Assembly: GCF_020497125.1 (NCBI RefSeq)
Contig: NC_059077.1
Coordinates: 23,134,840 to 23,198,839 of the forward strand
DNA length: 64,000 nucleotides
Direction of reading: 5' to 3'
Source: Mauremys mutica
Lineage: Eukaryota > Chordata > Testudines > Geoemydidae
In this document: in pieces, positions 47,965 through 59,979 of the stretch
How the letters are laid out: every line of letters starts with the position of its first letter
Numbering within the stretch: the first letter of the stretch is position 1
Notes under the pieces: model-generated
The model's input: only the letters and a program-made list of their open reading frames with translations
The model's database searches: none
Told to the model about the DNA's origin: nothing
Position numbers and translations under genes: made by a program

Positions 47965-48409
47965 ATACCATGCACAGCAAGAGTATATCCTTCAGACTCC
48001 AAAATATTGGGGATATGTGTGTGTACCATTCTCTTCCCTAATCCAGAAATGCACCTATCAATATAACAAAGAAGCCGGCTTTCCCAAAAACCACTGATTA
48101 CGTAAAATGGGTAAGAGTAGAGTGAACAGAGCTGCTGCTGAAAGTTTTCATGAAAGGGTTTAATAACGCATCTCTGTTCAGTTTTGATATAGCCCCACTT
48201 GGGTACCTTTCCGCAGCCCCATTTGGTGAGGCATATGTGTTTAAAAGGAGAACAGTTCCAAGAGGACTGGAAGCTAAGTTTCTGGGCAGTTCTAGGTTTT
48301 GTGAAGATTAATGGCACAGTCTTTGCACCAGCTGTAGTAATAATCCACTATGATCAATTCATTCTGGTAGCTGAGTATGTTCTGGTTCTTGTTGCATGGT
48401 GGTGATACC
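47965..48409 (-). other. Exon-like open frame on the minus strand, uncertain
   Basis: Inside RAI14 intron 1 but on the opposite strand. An acceptor-like 'tattgttatttcag' ends just above 48409, and the frame (CYIDRCISGLGKRMVHTHIP ... LAVHGIQ) meets gtaaat just below 47965. No domain or known protein is recognised. Probably chance, or an exon of an unknown antisense transcript. Confidence 0.15.
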
Positions 48410-48894
48410 TGAAATAACAATACACAAAAATATATAAAAATAGAACTAACAAATCTAAAGCTTTAGTGTTTTGTTCTTTGCCGTCTCAGGCAGAAACTAA
48501 AATAGCCAAAAGAAAACGCTTTTGGGATTTATATCAACTATCTAGGCAGGTTTGTGCTGGTTTCTGTGGGTTATGACTTCACCAGAAGATATGAATTGAA
48601 ATTACTGCTATTCTGGCAGTAGCTTTTCTACTGTGCATAATGCTTAATTCTTTTAAGAGGGGGTCTATATTAGAGATTGCAGAAGTAATACTTTTAATGA
48701 TGGCAGCTTAAGTAATAAACTATCATAAAACTGCTTGGAATAAAGTTGGGTTTAGGGTAGGAAAGAGAGAGGGCTAAATTCACCATTGGCCCTTACAGCT
48801 GGGAACTGGTATAAACGGTTAGAGAGAGCTTCAGGGATAGAAACTAAAACAGACCTGGTGGCAGCAGCATTTGACGGTCCTAGCTCCTCCATTT

Positions 48895-49245
48895 CTTGTT
48901 GCAGAAGAGACTGACTTGCCCAAGATCATACCAGAAGTCTGTGGTGGAGTAGGGCAGTGGTCTCCAAACTTTGATCGTGCACCCCTTTAGTAAAAATTTT
49001 TTGGGCACGCACCCGCTGCTGCGCCGACTCTACCATTTTTGCCAAAGCAAAAAAAATTAAAAAAATAAAAAGGCCGCTCGGACTCCTGCCTGAACTGACG
49101 AAGCAAAAAAAAAAAAAAGCGCTCCTCCTGCTGCGCACCCCCAAGGATCCTCTTGCGCACCCCACTTTGGAGACCACTGGAGTAGGGAATTCAAGCTGGG
49201 TCTACCTGAGTAGTGCCTTAACCATTATACCACCCTTCCTTTGTA
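48895..49245 (+). repeat. MIR-like fragment split by a MITE
   Basis: Has 'actgacttgcccaagatcat' before the MITE and 'ctgagtagtgccttaaccat' after it, the order of a MIR core and tail. The MITE at 48955-49179 is inserted between them. Confidence 0.65.
48955..49179. mobile_element. hAT-type MITE (225 bp) inside a MIR-like repeat
   Basis: Starts cagtggtctccaaactttg and ends cactttggagaccactg. Perfect 8-bp target duplication gagtaggg at 48947-48954 and 49180-49187. It contains poly-A runs and repeated 'gcgcacccc' motifs. Confidence 0.94.
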
Positions 49246-49539
49246 TTAGTATATGCAGTATTTACAGTGAAGTCAGTTTGATATATTGACATTGCATCCT
49301 GTCCCTAAGGAAAGGGTTTTCAATAATACGGATATGAATGGGTGCTCGCGAGGGGCAGTGTTAACATGGATTCATGGGTTAAATTGCACCCACACCACTC
49401 TGGGTGTTGCAGCCTGGTGCATGGGGTTGCAACGCTGAAAGCGGGAAGCCAGGCCCCGCCTGGTGGGACAGGAACTGCAGCTGTGCAGTGAGTGTGGGAT
49501 GGGCTCACTCTCTATTCCCCCCCTTCACCCTCCCCCAGG

Positions 49540-49623
49540 AAAGAGTCTTGTGGCACCTTATAGACTAACAGACGTTTGGGAGCATGAGCTTTCGTGGGTG
49601 AATACCCACTTCGTCGGATGCAT
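49540..49623 (+). repeat. Turtle-type short interspersed repeat, 5' truncated
   Basis: Begins at aaagagtcttgtggcacctt and runs to cttcgtcggatgcat, matching the 3' two thirds of 4141-4262. Confidence 0.8.
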
Positions 49624-49988
49624 ATAGTGGAAATTTCCAGGGGCAGGGTCCCCCAGGGTCTCCCCTCCTCATTCAGCTAGGATTAGTGTTGTGGTGCCAG
49701 GGTGGAGGGTACTGCTATGGTTGGTTGGGTTCACTCCGCCCTCGGTGCTCTCAGTACTTAATTGTAGGGTTAGTGATGTTGATTCCTTAGCAGGCTGAGC
49801 TTTTCTCTTAAATGTTCTATGGAGCAAGGCATACCTACAAATTATTTTGACTTTCTAAAGCCATTTCAGTTTAAAGATCACTTCCCTTCTCAATCAGGTT
49901 TTACTTCCTTGGTGTGGCTGTAATCGTGCTAGTTCATACAGTTGATGCCTTCCAGGGCAGACTATATACTTTCAGATATACTATTTTA

Positions 49989-50038
49989 AAAAAAGAGCTT
50001 GCTTATATATATTTATTTATATAAGCAAGCTCTTTTTT
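49989..50038. repeat. Perfect 21-bp hairpin palindrome
   Basis: Arms 49989-50009 and 50018-50038 are exact inverted copies (stem containing gagcttgcttatata) around an 8-nt AT loop. The flanks remain partly complementary. It does not resemble any other repeat here. Confidence 0.9.
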
Positions 50039-50174
50039 AAAAGTAGAATATTTGAAAACTTTTCTTAGTGAGAATATTTCTTCAATGGGGTAAAATCCTT
50101 CAGGGAATCATCTTGTGGCAGGGACAGGGTTTGAGGGTGAGGTTTGACAGGTATCTTACACACACTAAATAAAG

Positions 50175-50253
50175 GTTTCAGAGTAGCAGCCGTGTTAGTC
50201 TGTATCCGCAAAAAGAACAGGAGTACTTGTGGCACCTTAAAGACTAACATAAA
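50175..50253 (+). repeat. Turtle-type short interspersed repeat, 3' truncated
   Basis: Reads gtttcagagtagcagccgtg ... gtggcaccttaaagactaac, then A-rich DNA. The 9-bp flanks taaataaag at 50166-50174 and 50254-50262 match. It is a variant subfamily compared with 4141-4262 (aaaaagaacaggagtac in the middle). Confidence 0.8.
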
Positions 50254-50649
50254 TAAATAAAGATACCCGTTCATCCTTGTTAACACTTCCCATGTCGCTG
50301 TTTGTCTTTCATGGGCTGCTTTATAGCATTCTTCCATAAAGCAACATTGTACAGCCTTGGATTTAAGATTAAATCTTTATACTTTCTTCATGCTTGCTTA
50401 CTCCCTAAGGAGCAATTAGTTGTCTGATGTGAAGTATCATAAAGGAACAAGTAGCAGGTACTAGCTGTTGTGAGATGCAGTTCTCCAAATGCCTTCTGTG
50501 CTGCTATCTCAACAAATAGGTTGTTCAGCACATCTCTGCTGGTTACATCCCTTGCTCTTGATTGGGCACCATTGCTTCGTCTGATCACTCTTAAATCTTT
50601 AATACGATAACAAGTGGAACTGTGGCTCGTGTAATCTTTTTATTTTTAT

Positions 50650-50890
50650 TATTTGTAACTAGATGCCTCAATCCAAACCAGGCCTTGCTGTGTAAAGTGC
50701 TGTAAAAACACATTGCTGGAAACAACTGGTGTCCTGAAGACTTTGCAGTCCAAGTAGAGAAGGGAAGACACAAGGGGGAAGAAGAGGGTATTTTTGTTCT
50801 CCTTTTTAGAGATGAGAAATTGAGGCACAAAGAGATTATGACTTGCCTGAGATCATACCGAGCTATGCCATAGACTTTGTGTATTGGCCC
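50650..50890. repeat. Old repeat with MIR-like core
   Basis: 'ttttagagatgagaaattga', 'ggcacaaagag' and 'tgacttgcctgagatcatac' fit a diverged MIR core. The left half resembles the 12845/43640 repeat. Confidence 0.5.
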
Positions 50891-52454
50891 CATATTTCCT
50901 AAGTCCTAGAGAGTGTTTCAAACCGAGACCATCTTTCCTCTGTCATTTTGACTAAACATTCTCCATTATTAAGAGGATTTTTTTTCATAATTCCCATGCC
51001 ACACTTGGCCTTCTGAGGCACCTGACCATGAAGCATGTCTCAGGAGTAGGCTTTGGACTGCTGTTGGCATTGTTGCCTAGCTAATGTCTGCTTCTGATCG
51101 ACGCGTATACTGGGTTAGAGATAAGAGTACAGTAGATCAGTCTTTCTCACCACCCCCACTCCATCTTCCTCAAAATAATTGTTCTCCCAATACCCAACTG
51201 AAAGAGACACTGGCAGCTTGAAATCTGTTTGGTTTCTAAAGCTGAGATTAAAGTAACTTAAATCATTACACCTGCCCTTGCCCCTGCCCGTTTCTGTGGT
51301 CTTACATTTTCCTAGCCTTTTAAAAAAAAAAATTCAGTTTGCTGATTCTGCATTGAAAGACCTGCCCAGACAGCGGAGTCTGACTAGACACAGGGCAAAA
51401 TGTGAGTCTAATGAATAAATGAGTAAACTCCAATTAACTTCAGTGATTTCACCTAGCGCGCTATTAGTGGACAAGATAAACCAAAGAAGGGTCTTGTTTT
51501 CTTCTTTTGTATAATTCTTTCCAGTTACAGTAACTGGGTGGCACTAAGGCCTTGTGTGTTCACACAACTTCTACTAGTTGGGTTTAAAAACCAATTTTAG
51601 TTTATATAGTTAACCTGGCACAAAACCCTATGTGGACACTCTTAAATTGGTTAGCGTTAGGCTTCTAATGCATCCATACAGGGGTGGCTTACCTGGATCA
51701 GCTGAATCAACTTAAAAACAGATTTTAAATTGTTACAAGTTACAGACAAGGTCTAAACTCAGTGTTTCAACCCTCTACTTTATTTCCTACAGTGGATGTG
51801 TAGTTTTGTGTTTTGTGGGGTTTTTTTGTTCGTTTGTTTCTGCTGGTGTGGCTGTACCGCTATAGCTGTAGTTTCAAACAATGCTAAATTGCATCTGTGC
51901 ACAAGTCACTTTTTTCACCAGTGCAGTGCATTCCCGCCGGAGGGTTTGCACTTGTACAGCTACATCCTTGTAGCTACACCTGTGCAAAAAATAAAACGTC
52001 TGAGTCAGTGTCTTATTAGTTTGATTTACTGTGCTGGCTTCCACAGAGAGTACTTAAAATTCATTGAATATAAACTAGATTTAAAATAAACGAGTCAGTA
52101 ATTTGACTGTGAAACAAAAATTGTACATCTATGGTGAACCTATAAGATGCCTAACCTCAGCTTGTCAGCATAGGAATCTGAATGATTAAAAAGTAAGAAG
52201 CATTTATTAGTAGTGCAAACTGTGAAATGTAATAACTCTAGTCCCCTTGCCTCTGCAGAGAGGAGCCAGAATCTGTGGATCTTAGTGCAGAAAGAGGAAC
52301 CAGCACTGCAGTATGCTTGCTTCTTCCTCTCAACCCTATAGACGCCCATCTGTAGAGACTTGGGGAAGATCTGAGCTGTAAGAAGGGAGGGACTGTGGCT
52401 GTTGTTCTGGCTGGACTCTCCCTGACCCTAGAGCCATGGGGCAAAGCAACATGA

Positions 52455-53000
52455 GTGTAACGTAAGAAAGGCCATACCGGGTCAGACCAAAGGTCCATCT
52501 AGCCCAGTATCTGTCTACCGACAGTGGCCAATGCCAGGTGCCCCAGAGGGAGTGAATCTAACAGGCAATGATCAAGTGATCTCTTTCCTGCCATCCATCT
52601 CCATCCTCTGACGAACAGAGGCTAGGGACACCATTCTTACCCATTCTGGCTAATAGCCATTTATGGACTTAGCCACCATGAATTTATCCAGTCCCCTTTT
52701 AAACATTGTTATAGTCCTAGCCTTCACAACCTCCTCAGGTAAGGAGTTCCACAAGTTGACTGTGCGCTGCGTGAAGAAGAACTTCCTTTTATTTGTTTTA
52801 AACCTGCTGCCTATTAATTTCATTTGGTGACCCCTAGTTCTTGTATTATGGGAATAAGTAAATAACTTTTCCTTATCCACTTTCTCAACATCACTCATGA
52901 TTTTATATACCTCTATCATGTCCCCCCTTAGTCTTTTCTTTTCCAAGTGTCTACAAAGAGTTGGCAGTAAACTACGTGGGTTCACTCTCATAACCTCTTT
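52455..53000 (-). pseudogene. CR1 LINE, 3' end of ORF2 and tail
   Basis: A 113-codon minus frame (52650-52991) reads [20 protein letters not shown], then [13 protein letters not shown] and [20 protein letters not shown], ending FKRGLDKFM. That is the conserved C-terminal end of CR1 reverse transcriptase ORF2. The 3' tail continues to about 52455 through 'ctggtctgacccggtatggc'-type sequence (complement of ggccataccgggtcagacca). It is 5' truncated and lacks the catalytic RT motifs. The frame is intact over its length, so the copy is relatively young. Confidence 0.88.
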
Positions 53001-56000
53001 TCACCCTCTGAGGGATGTTCCAGGGGCAGTGATTGTCAAGGTGAGGCTTGGGTGCTGTGTGGCAGTTAGCAGTTTGGTGGCAAGAGATTTTCATGTGGGT
53101 GGTCCTTGTCTGTGGTGAGTCCCCTGATGTAGCTATGGATTAAAGGGGATTGGTGGATGTAGGGGGCCAACCCTCAGCCTCTTCTGTAAAGGGAGAGAAA
53201 ACATCCCTTCTCTGTGCACCCTGTGAGGGAGAAAATGAAAAGCTTGGTGAAATGACATTTACTGGTGGGTGGGTGACTACAGCAATATGGTTACAAAAAA
53301 TGCTGGATGGTTGTAAGCAACTAGGTTGGAAGATAATTTTTTTATTACCACAAAGGTTACAGCTAGGAGAATGTGATACAATAGAGAATTTTAGAAGGAT
53401 ATCAGGGGGGAAAGCTTTCCAACAGTGGGATGTACTGTATTTGAGTGGAAAAAAATCTCCCAAGGGAAGTTGAGTGCACATTGCTTAACCCATCTAAAAG
53501 CAGAGATGACAAAGAGCTGGAGGACACAGGAGACTGTCCTAAACAGGCAGGGTGGGACTAGGTCACCAAAGGTCTCTGATGTGTCTAATGTCTATGATTC
53601 TGTTTAAAGTAGGATTAGCTGTGTACAAATCATTCATTCTCTGTCTTGAGTAGCCCTTGAGTCACACAGTGAATTTCTCAATGTGTTTTCATAGTCAGTA
53701 AAAGTAGATTAACCAAGACACGAATTGTCTTTCTAGGTACATGAAGTTTAAAATCACTTTGTTCCAGTTGCCTTTTTATATGATGTAAGCAGGAAGATGG
53801 CTTGCTTAAGATGGGAAAAAACTGAGCCACGCTGATACACTCATGATACAGTAACCCTTTCCATTATTTGTCAGATGGCATACGGTTCTCTGCCATAGAC
53901 TGGGGGGAGGGAAATGATGTGAATGTGATGGAAATCACAAGATATTTAATAGAATGGAAAGTGCTGGAGGTATCTTTCCGTATGGTGCCAACTTGTATAG
54001 TATGGTAACCAAAAGCCGCTAAGAGGATGGACAAAAGCTAAGCCCGCCCAGTGGCTCTGGCAATGGAAGAAACCCAGGTTTGTGAGTGGCATTATTGTTC
54101 TTGTTAACTGGGTCAGCAGAGCCTAACCGTGTGAAGGATGTGTGACAAGCACAGGTATTGAGGTGGGCAGTAGAATAGTCACTAGCTGTGCAAGTGCCTG
54201 TGGCTAATTAACAGAGGAACACTAAGTGCCAGCAGAGTTTGTTCTTGGGAATGAGAGCTGAATTCATGGCCTAGGAGGAAATTTATTATCTGAAGCGTTA
54301 TTGGGCAAAGGAGAATCCCTGCTAGGTGTTTGGTATGCAGGTTTTTACTTCATGGAGTCTCTGACTCTTCTCCTTTATTGGCTGATAGAAAGCTCTACTT
54401 GAGGTAGGGGGAGAGTGAGGTTGGAAAGAGAGGACTGGTTGAAGTTGTGAACGTCATTTTGATTATGTTGGAAAAGCTTTATCAGATATGAAGGTTTTGT
54501 AGCCTTTCCTAATGGGCGGGCTGACTTTGCATTCATCTAATCTCCATCTCCTCAATTGAGAATTAATTCTGAGATTAGTATTGTGCTGTGAGTATAGGAA
54601 TGTCATAAATTGGATACAAATGTGGTCAGAAAGAGATAGGGCTATCACTTGGTAGAAAAACTGAATGTGACAATAGAACTTACATCTTCTACTTTGCAGA
54701 AATACACTGATATTTTTCTCCAATATTTAACCCTTCTCGTGTTAGACATTCAGGGCAATGAGCCTTAGCAGCAGAGAGTCATTTTCAGTGTCACAAAAAT
54801 AGAGCATACAGAATGCCCTAAGGGCATTTTATGTTGCTTCACTGAATTCAAGGGGCATTCAAGGAGTTAATTACAATGTTGTTTGAAAGACCTGGCTCTG
54901 ATTCTAATATAATTTTAATTGGGAGAAAATATAAGCCTAGGGTTGCTATTTACTTTGATTTGATTTGCCCTAATGTAAATCAATGGGAATGCTTGCCCTA
55001 GTAACTTTTTAAGCCTTAATACTTACTTGTATGAATTTTAGGTTCAGACACCATACATATAGAAATATCGGGGCCTCAGATTACCACTACCCTACCGCAC
55101 CTTATTGTAAAATTGTGGCATTTCTGCGTTGACAGTGAACCTTGCTGGGGTTTTAGTATGGACTGCTGAAGGTTAATATTTTTTAAATTATATACTAAAG
55201 GGACTACAGATCAAGTATTGCGTATTTAATTGAACTTGCAATCGAATGCTTTTAACCAGAATTAACCTGCGGAACTTGTGGATTTACATGCTCTGACTTC
55301 AGTAAGATGCCGTGGGTACAAATTGACAGGGCTCAATATTTATTATTGCATCTGCTCTAAAATGGGAACTACTGGTACACTCTATTTGATAAATGGATTG
55401 GAAAGATGATCTTTGTTAGTACCTCTGTATCCCCTGTGAAATACTGTTTTGGAAGGTCGTGGAGCAGTGCTCATTTGTGAATTTCAGTGGATGTGCCTGT
55501 ATCTTGTACAACAGTAATACAGTACGTTACTACCTTTTATCTGTGGGAGAGGCACACTTGTCATAAAGGTGTGCTGAAGTGGGACACTGACCTCTTCTGT
55601 GCTAATTCCAATAGTTACTCCCTTTTGAGAATGTAGACCTTACTAAAGAGGAAACAAAAGCCAGTTGTTTTTACAGGTTTTTGTGCCTCTATTGCTGAGG
55701 GATCGTGAGCATTATGATGCACAAACTCTAATCTTAATGTTTGTTTTTAGTTGTCTCTGATGAAAAGATTAGAGTATGTGGGTCATGAACAATACTAAAC
55801 CTGGGAATCTGTGGGGTGGTTGGTTTCTCTCCCCCGGCCCCTCCCCCCCTTTTTTTTGGCATCCTGCCAAAAATTTCATTCTGCTGTGGATTTAGATAAT
55901 GCCATAATATATAAAATGCACATACTGTAGGCAATGTGATCTTGATGAATCTTGTGGAAAAAAATTACTTATAATGTTGGCCTCCAACAGGAAGCTCTTC

Positions 56001-56055
56001 CCCCCCACCCCCAAAAAAAACCCCAACACTCAGCAAAACAACTGCTAATTGGAAT

Positions 56056-56262
56056 CAGGGCCAGCTCCAGGTTTTCTGCTGCCCCAAGCAGCAAAAAAAA
56101 AAAAGAGCTGCGGCAGTGCGGTTGCGCCGCTCCACTCTTCGGCGGTAGGTCCTTCTCCGAGAGGGACTGAGGGACCTGCCGCCAAAGACCCAGACGTGCC
56201 GCCCCTTGGTATTGGCTGCCTCAAGAACCTGCTTCTTTAGCTGGTGCCTGGAGCCTGCCCTG
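56056..56262. mobile_element. hAT-type MITE (207 bp)
   Basis: Starts cagggccagctccaggtt and ends gcctggagcctgccctg. Perfect 8-bp target duplication attggaat at 56048-56055 and 56263-56270. The ends are related to 25849 and 33381. Confidence 0.93.
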
Positions 56263-56848
56263 ATTGGAATGTATAATAAGTCCTACATAAGGCCCAGTTC
56301 TGCAGACAGAGTGGCTGTATACTCAGGAATTCCCATAGAGGATCTCACCACTAGTCCATCTAGTCGGGTATCCTGTCTTCCATAACATCCTGTCTTCAGC
56401 TGCTTCACATATAGGTGGAAAAAACCCCGAACAAACCTGTAACAGACAATTGTATAGTAGCCTGCCCATAAGGGAAGGTTTTGTTTCTGGGTGGCCATGG
56501 TGTTTATTTAAATCCCTGCTTGGTGATTTCTTTGCCCTGATGCATGAACATTTGTTTTTAGTCCTTTTAAAATCATTTTAAAGGAATAATTGAACAGTCT
56601 GGTTACTTATATAAGTGTTTAATCTGTCTTAAATCCTGCTAAACTATTGGCTTTAGTGATATCATGTGGTGATATGTTCCAGAGGCTTTTAAATAAAAGA
56701 TAACACCTTTATATCAGTTTTAAAAGTGATCATCTGCAAAGGACTTTTTAAAATATTGGGCTTCTGCCATCTCCTCCACCCTCCACCCCCTTTTTTCTGC
56801 TTTGATGTATAAAGAAGGCCTGACATGTGAAAGTCTTGGTTTTTTTAC

Positions 56849-57039
56849 CTGAGCAATACCAGGAAAGTCACGGTTGCTCTTCCTTGGTTTTGCTGGAGGA
56901 CCTTTAGGAAGTGTCAGTTGTTCGTTGTGAGCTGGTGCCTCCTTCGTTGGAGAGATGAGGTTGCTTGATCTTGATAGAGGCTGCCTTTCGTCAGAGTCAA
57001 TCAAGTTAAATGGATTTGACAAAAATAAAATTGTTAGTT
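56849..57039 (-). other. Possible minus-strand coding exon or gene fragment, unidentified
   Basis: Read on the minus strand, an open frame of about 63 codons lies between an AG at 57041-57040 and CAG|gtaaaa at 56849. It contains SNPFNLIDSDERQPLSRSSN, then LTLPKGPPAKPRKSNRDFPG. The NPF motif, Ser/Pro richness and basic PPAKPRKS look like a disordered region of a trafficking or adaptor protein rather than repeat DNA. The donor is weak and the acceptor's pyrimidine tract poor. It could be an exon of an antisense gene, a retrocopy fragment or chance. Confidence 0.3.
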
Positions 57040-58844
57040 CTTAAACATTACAATACAAAACCCCTTCCTCATAAAATTGCTTGACTTTTACTCTCTGGGT
57101 TGGCTCATGACATGTCACCCTCTCATTAATTCTCCATCATTTTAGCATCCTCCTGCCTGGACAGCACCTGCAAAATAAAATGAGTTTCGTGGTGTTTTTT
57201 GCAAAAACCTTTCAGGACTTCTGTCTGTCATAAAGAAGCGCCTGCCGCCCCTCCCCCCCAAAAGGGAGGGGGAGCTCAAGTCCATTGTTTTTCCACTTCT
57301 GGAGAGGTCACTCTTTACACTTGTTGCTTTTTGAGTTTCATTGACTGTCCCCTTGTTCTTGTATTACAAGTAAGTCAATGTTCTGCCTGCAGAACAACTA
57401 CCTAATCATGCCTGAGTCCTTTAATTAGATTTGGTGTTACTTTAACTTTCTACAGAAAGGTATTTGTTTTGGGGGAAGGAGAGGAATTGGCCCACCTACA
57501 GACCTACTTGGCATGTCTGTGAGATATTTTGGGAAGCTTATTCATGTGGTTTTGTTGTTGTTGTTGTTTAAATATCTTCATGAGAGCTCTGGTGATTTAA
57601 AAGCTTCCAATAGCTGTGCTTAGTTCAAAAGGATGGTTTGTAGTATGATGTGTGTGGTATTGGGTTTTTTCCTGACTTTCCACAAATATACCACCTTCTT
57701 GCAACGAAACTGTTGATAAAACTATAGATACCATTTTGAAAGACTACATGCGCGTGTGGATTAAATCTTAATTTGTACAATAGTGTGGTCATTTTAACTT
57801 GCTTGCCAAAAAATAAATTCGCACTTTAACTTAACCGATGTGATGAAAGAATGTTGTTGGTGTTTTTTTTTCTTTATCAAACCGGAGTTTAGAGTCTCTG
57901 AAAATGACATGAAATTTCATACAGTGAACCTTGGTGACCTATAGGAATTAGGGGAGGGAAGTATATTCATAGCTATTCATTTATTTGACTAGACTCTGAA
58001 CTTCAATAGGGAATGTTTTTTCTTTATTCTAATTTGGAGGGGGAAGTTGCTAGAAAGAAACAGAAGTTTGTGCATATGAATATTCTTTGCTGTTAAATTG
58101 TTCCTTCAGTAGGAGCTTGCATGGCAGCTAAAACTCCAAAAATACATGGACAGACTATTTCTGTAAACATAACACAAACATATTTTGTAAGTTGTCAACA
58201 GATGTTGGAATTTTGTTACTTAGATGACTTTGTTCATTCCAGGAGTCTGTTAATCTTTCTCCCAATAGCTAGTCTCTTCCCATTACGTTTGTTTTCATAT
58301 GTGTACACAAACTATTAGTGGAGATATTTGTACAGAACTTCTCCATATATTTGAGAGTGATAGAGGATGCTTCTGACATTATCCCACAATGTGTGCCAGG
58401 GTCGGGTGCAAGAACCTTAATTCAATGACTTTGCATATTTCCCTCCAGTTTCTTTCCCACTACCCACCTTACAAGTGGTTGCTTTGACAATAACGCTGAA
58501 ATAAGCCGGGAGGCTCGTACAAATGTTACCTGTTATGAGCATGTCAGTGGTCCTCTTTAGGCAAGATATTACTAGTATTATAAAATACAAACTTACGAAT
58601 AACAAGTAAAGATTGTTTCATGCTATTGCTCAGCAGGAATTCAGTCAGTATTGGGCTTGTGCCACTTAAACTTCAGGAAACTCTGAAATGCTGTTAATTT
58701 TAAAGAATGTTGGACAATAAGACATAACCGATACTTCTTGATTTGTTTTTAAGTCAAAGATCTATTTTTTTAAATGTAATACGGATCCTAGTGAACCTAC
58801 ATGGTATCTAGTTAGAAACTTATTTTCCTTTCTGTTTTGCCTAG

Positions 58845-58923
58845 GTGTTGAAAAAAACTCAGATTTGGAAAGCTGAATGGGATAAACATGAAGAGCTTGA
58901 AAGCAAAGTTCAGAAAGAGTGAT
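58845..58923 (+). other. RAI14: RAI14 exon 2 (first coding exon)
   Basis: Acceptor 'tttctgttttgcctag' ends at 58844 and donor gtaagt starts at 58924. The first 43 nt are 5' untranslated (a TGA closes the frame upstream of the ATG) and the last 36 nt are coding. Both splice sites match consensus well. Confidence 0.85.
58888..58923 (+). CDS. RAI14: RAI14 (ankycorbin) N-terminal codons, partial
   Basis: The ATG at 58888 opens MKSLKAKFRKSD and the exon ends in phase 0 at gtaagt. From memory this is the conserved start of vertebrate RAI14 (retinoic acid induced 14, ankycorbin), which continues with ankyrin repeats and a long coiled coil and is associated with cortical actin. The paralogue UACA starts similarly (MKSLK) but then diverges to a more Arg-rich stretch, so RAI14 fits better. 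Only 12 codons are in the window; the rest should lie beyond 64000. The start is supported by the in-frame stop upstream and by the splice sites. The short length is the main reason for caution. Confidence 0.8.
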
Positions 58924-59979
58924 GTAAGTACTCCAGGGCTCGCTCTGGCTGAGTAATATTTGTTAGTTTGTATTGTGGAAACAATCCCCCACTCCCAACT
59001 AGATAAGGCTGTAGGTTAATCAACTACAGAGAACAGAAGCATTTTCCAAACACTAATGTAACAGGAGAGTACAGTAGGTCTCTAAACTGTTTCTGTTTTG
59101 GAGTGTAATTCTCAGTTACACAGGCTAATCAGAATTGGCCACATGCCTCTTAGGACATTAACTGGCTTATGTGAAAATCTGCATGCGTGTGGGGTCCACC
59201 AGTCTTCTGCCAGATAGGGCCCTTTCACAAATCTTGATCCTGTACCTGGAGCTTAGTTTACCCTGTTAATAGATTTAATATCAAATAATGTTTCTATTTA
59301 GGCATTTGTACCATTATTATCACTGTGGAATCTGAACACTTAACATAGAAAACTGTATCCAGACTGTAACAGAGTGGCAAGGTCTGTAACCCCATATAGG
59401 GATAAGCGGCTGTCCTGTTGGCTACCCTGTTAGCAGGGGTTCTGGAGCCTTGCATAGAGCTGATAAAGCAGACATGGCTAGTTAATTCCACCAGTCAGAG
59501 TAGATGCTTGCACCTGCCTCTCATACAGGGAAATAGGGATGGGGAAGTCCTCCAGGGTTTGTCAAACCCCAGAAGGAGCTGCACTTGGAGAGAAACCTTA
59601 GGCTGAGTTCCATATTTTGTTTGAGTTACCAGTAAGATTACCAAGAGAGGGGTGAATTTGACCTCATACAATGTGTGGATTTCTTCTGAAGCAGTGGGAA
59701 TGCCACCTGTGTACACAGTCACTCAGTATGGCTGGCTACTATTCACTGTGTTCTGATGCAATAAGTTTTTGTGGCATTTTGTGGCATGTGGAATGTATGT
59801 CCATGAAGCTGTCATGTGTTTGCTTGTAGGAAGTCTTATTAGTTGTGTTGTAGCACACACTCTGTGGCATGGCAGCACTGAATTGTCTTACAGATAAAAT
59901 GAAAGTGACGCAGATGACTCTTGACATGTATGCCATATGTTTGACCCTCTGTCATCTTTTCGGTGGAACACGTAGCAAC

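Larger units (their letters stand above)
45375..58844 (+). other. RAI14: RAI14 intron 1 (inferred)
   Basis: About 13.5 kb between the donor at 45375 and the acceptor ...gttttgcctag ending at 58844. It contains a CT run, a TG run, MIR, CR1, three MITE or SINE insertions and one exon-like minus frame, each listed separately. Stretches 46.0-47.9, 50.9-52.4 and 53.1-56.0 kb hold nothing else I can recognise. Confidence 0.6.

Noticed and set aside
57200..57380. CR1-like phrase 'tgtccccttgttcttgtatt'
   Set aside because: Resembles the CR1 ORF2 end seen at 52800 but only over about 35 bp; too little to annotate.
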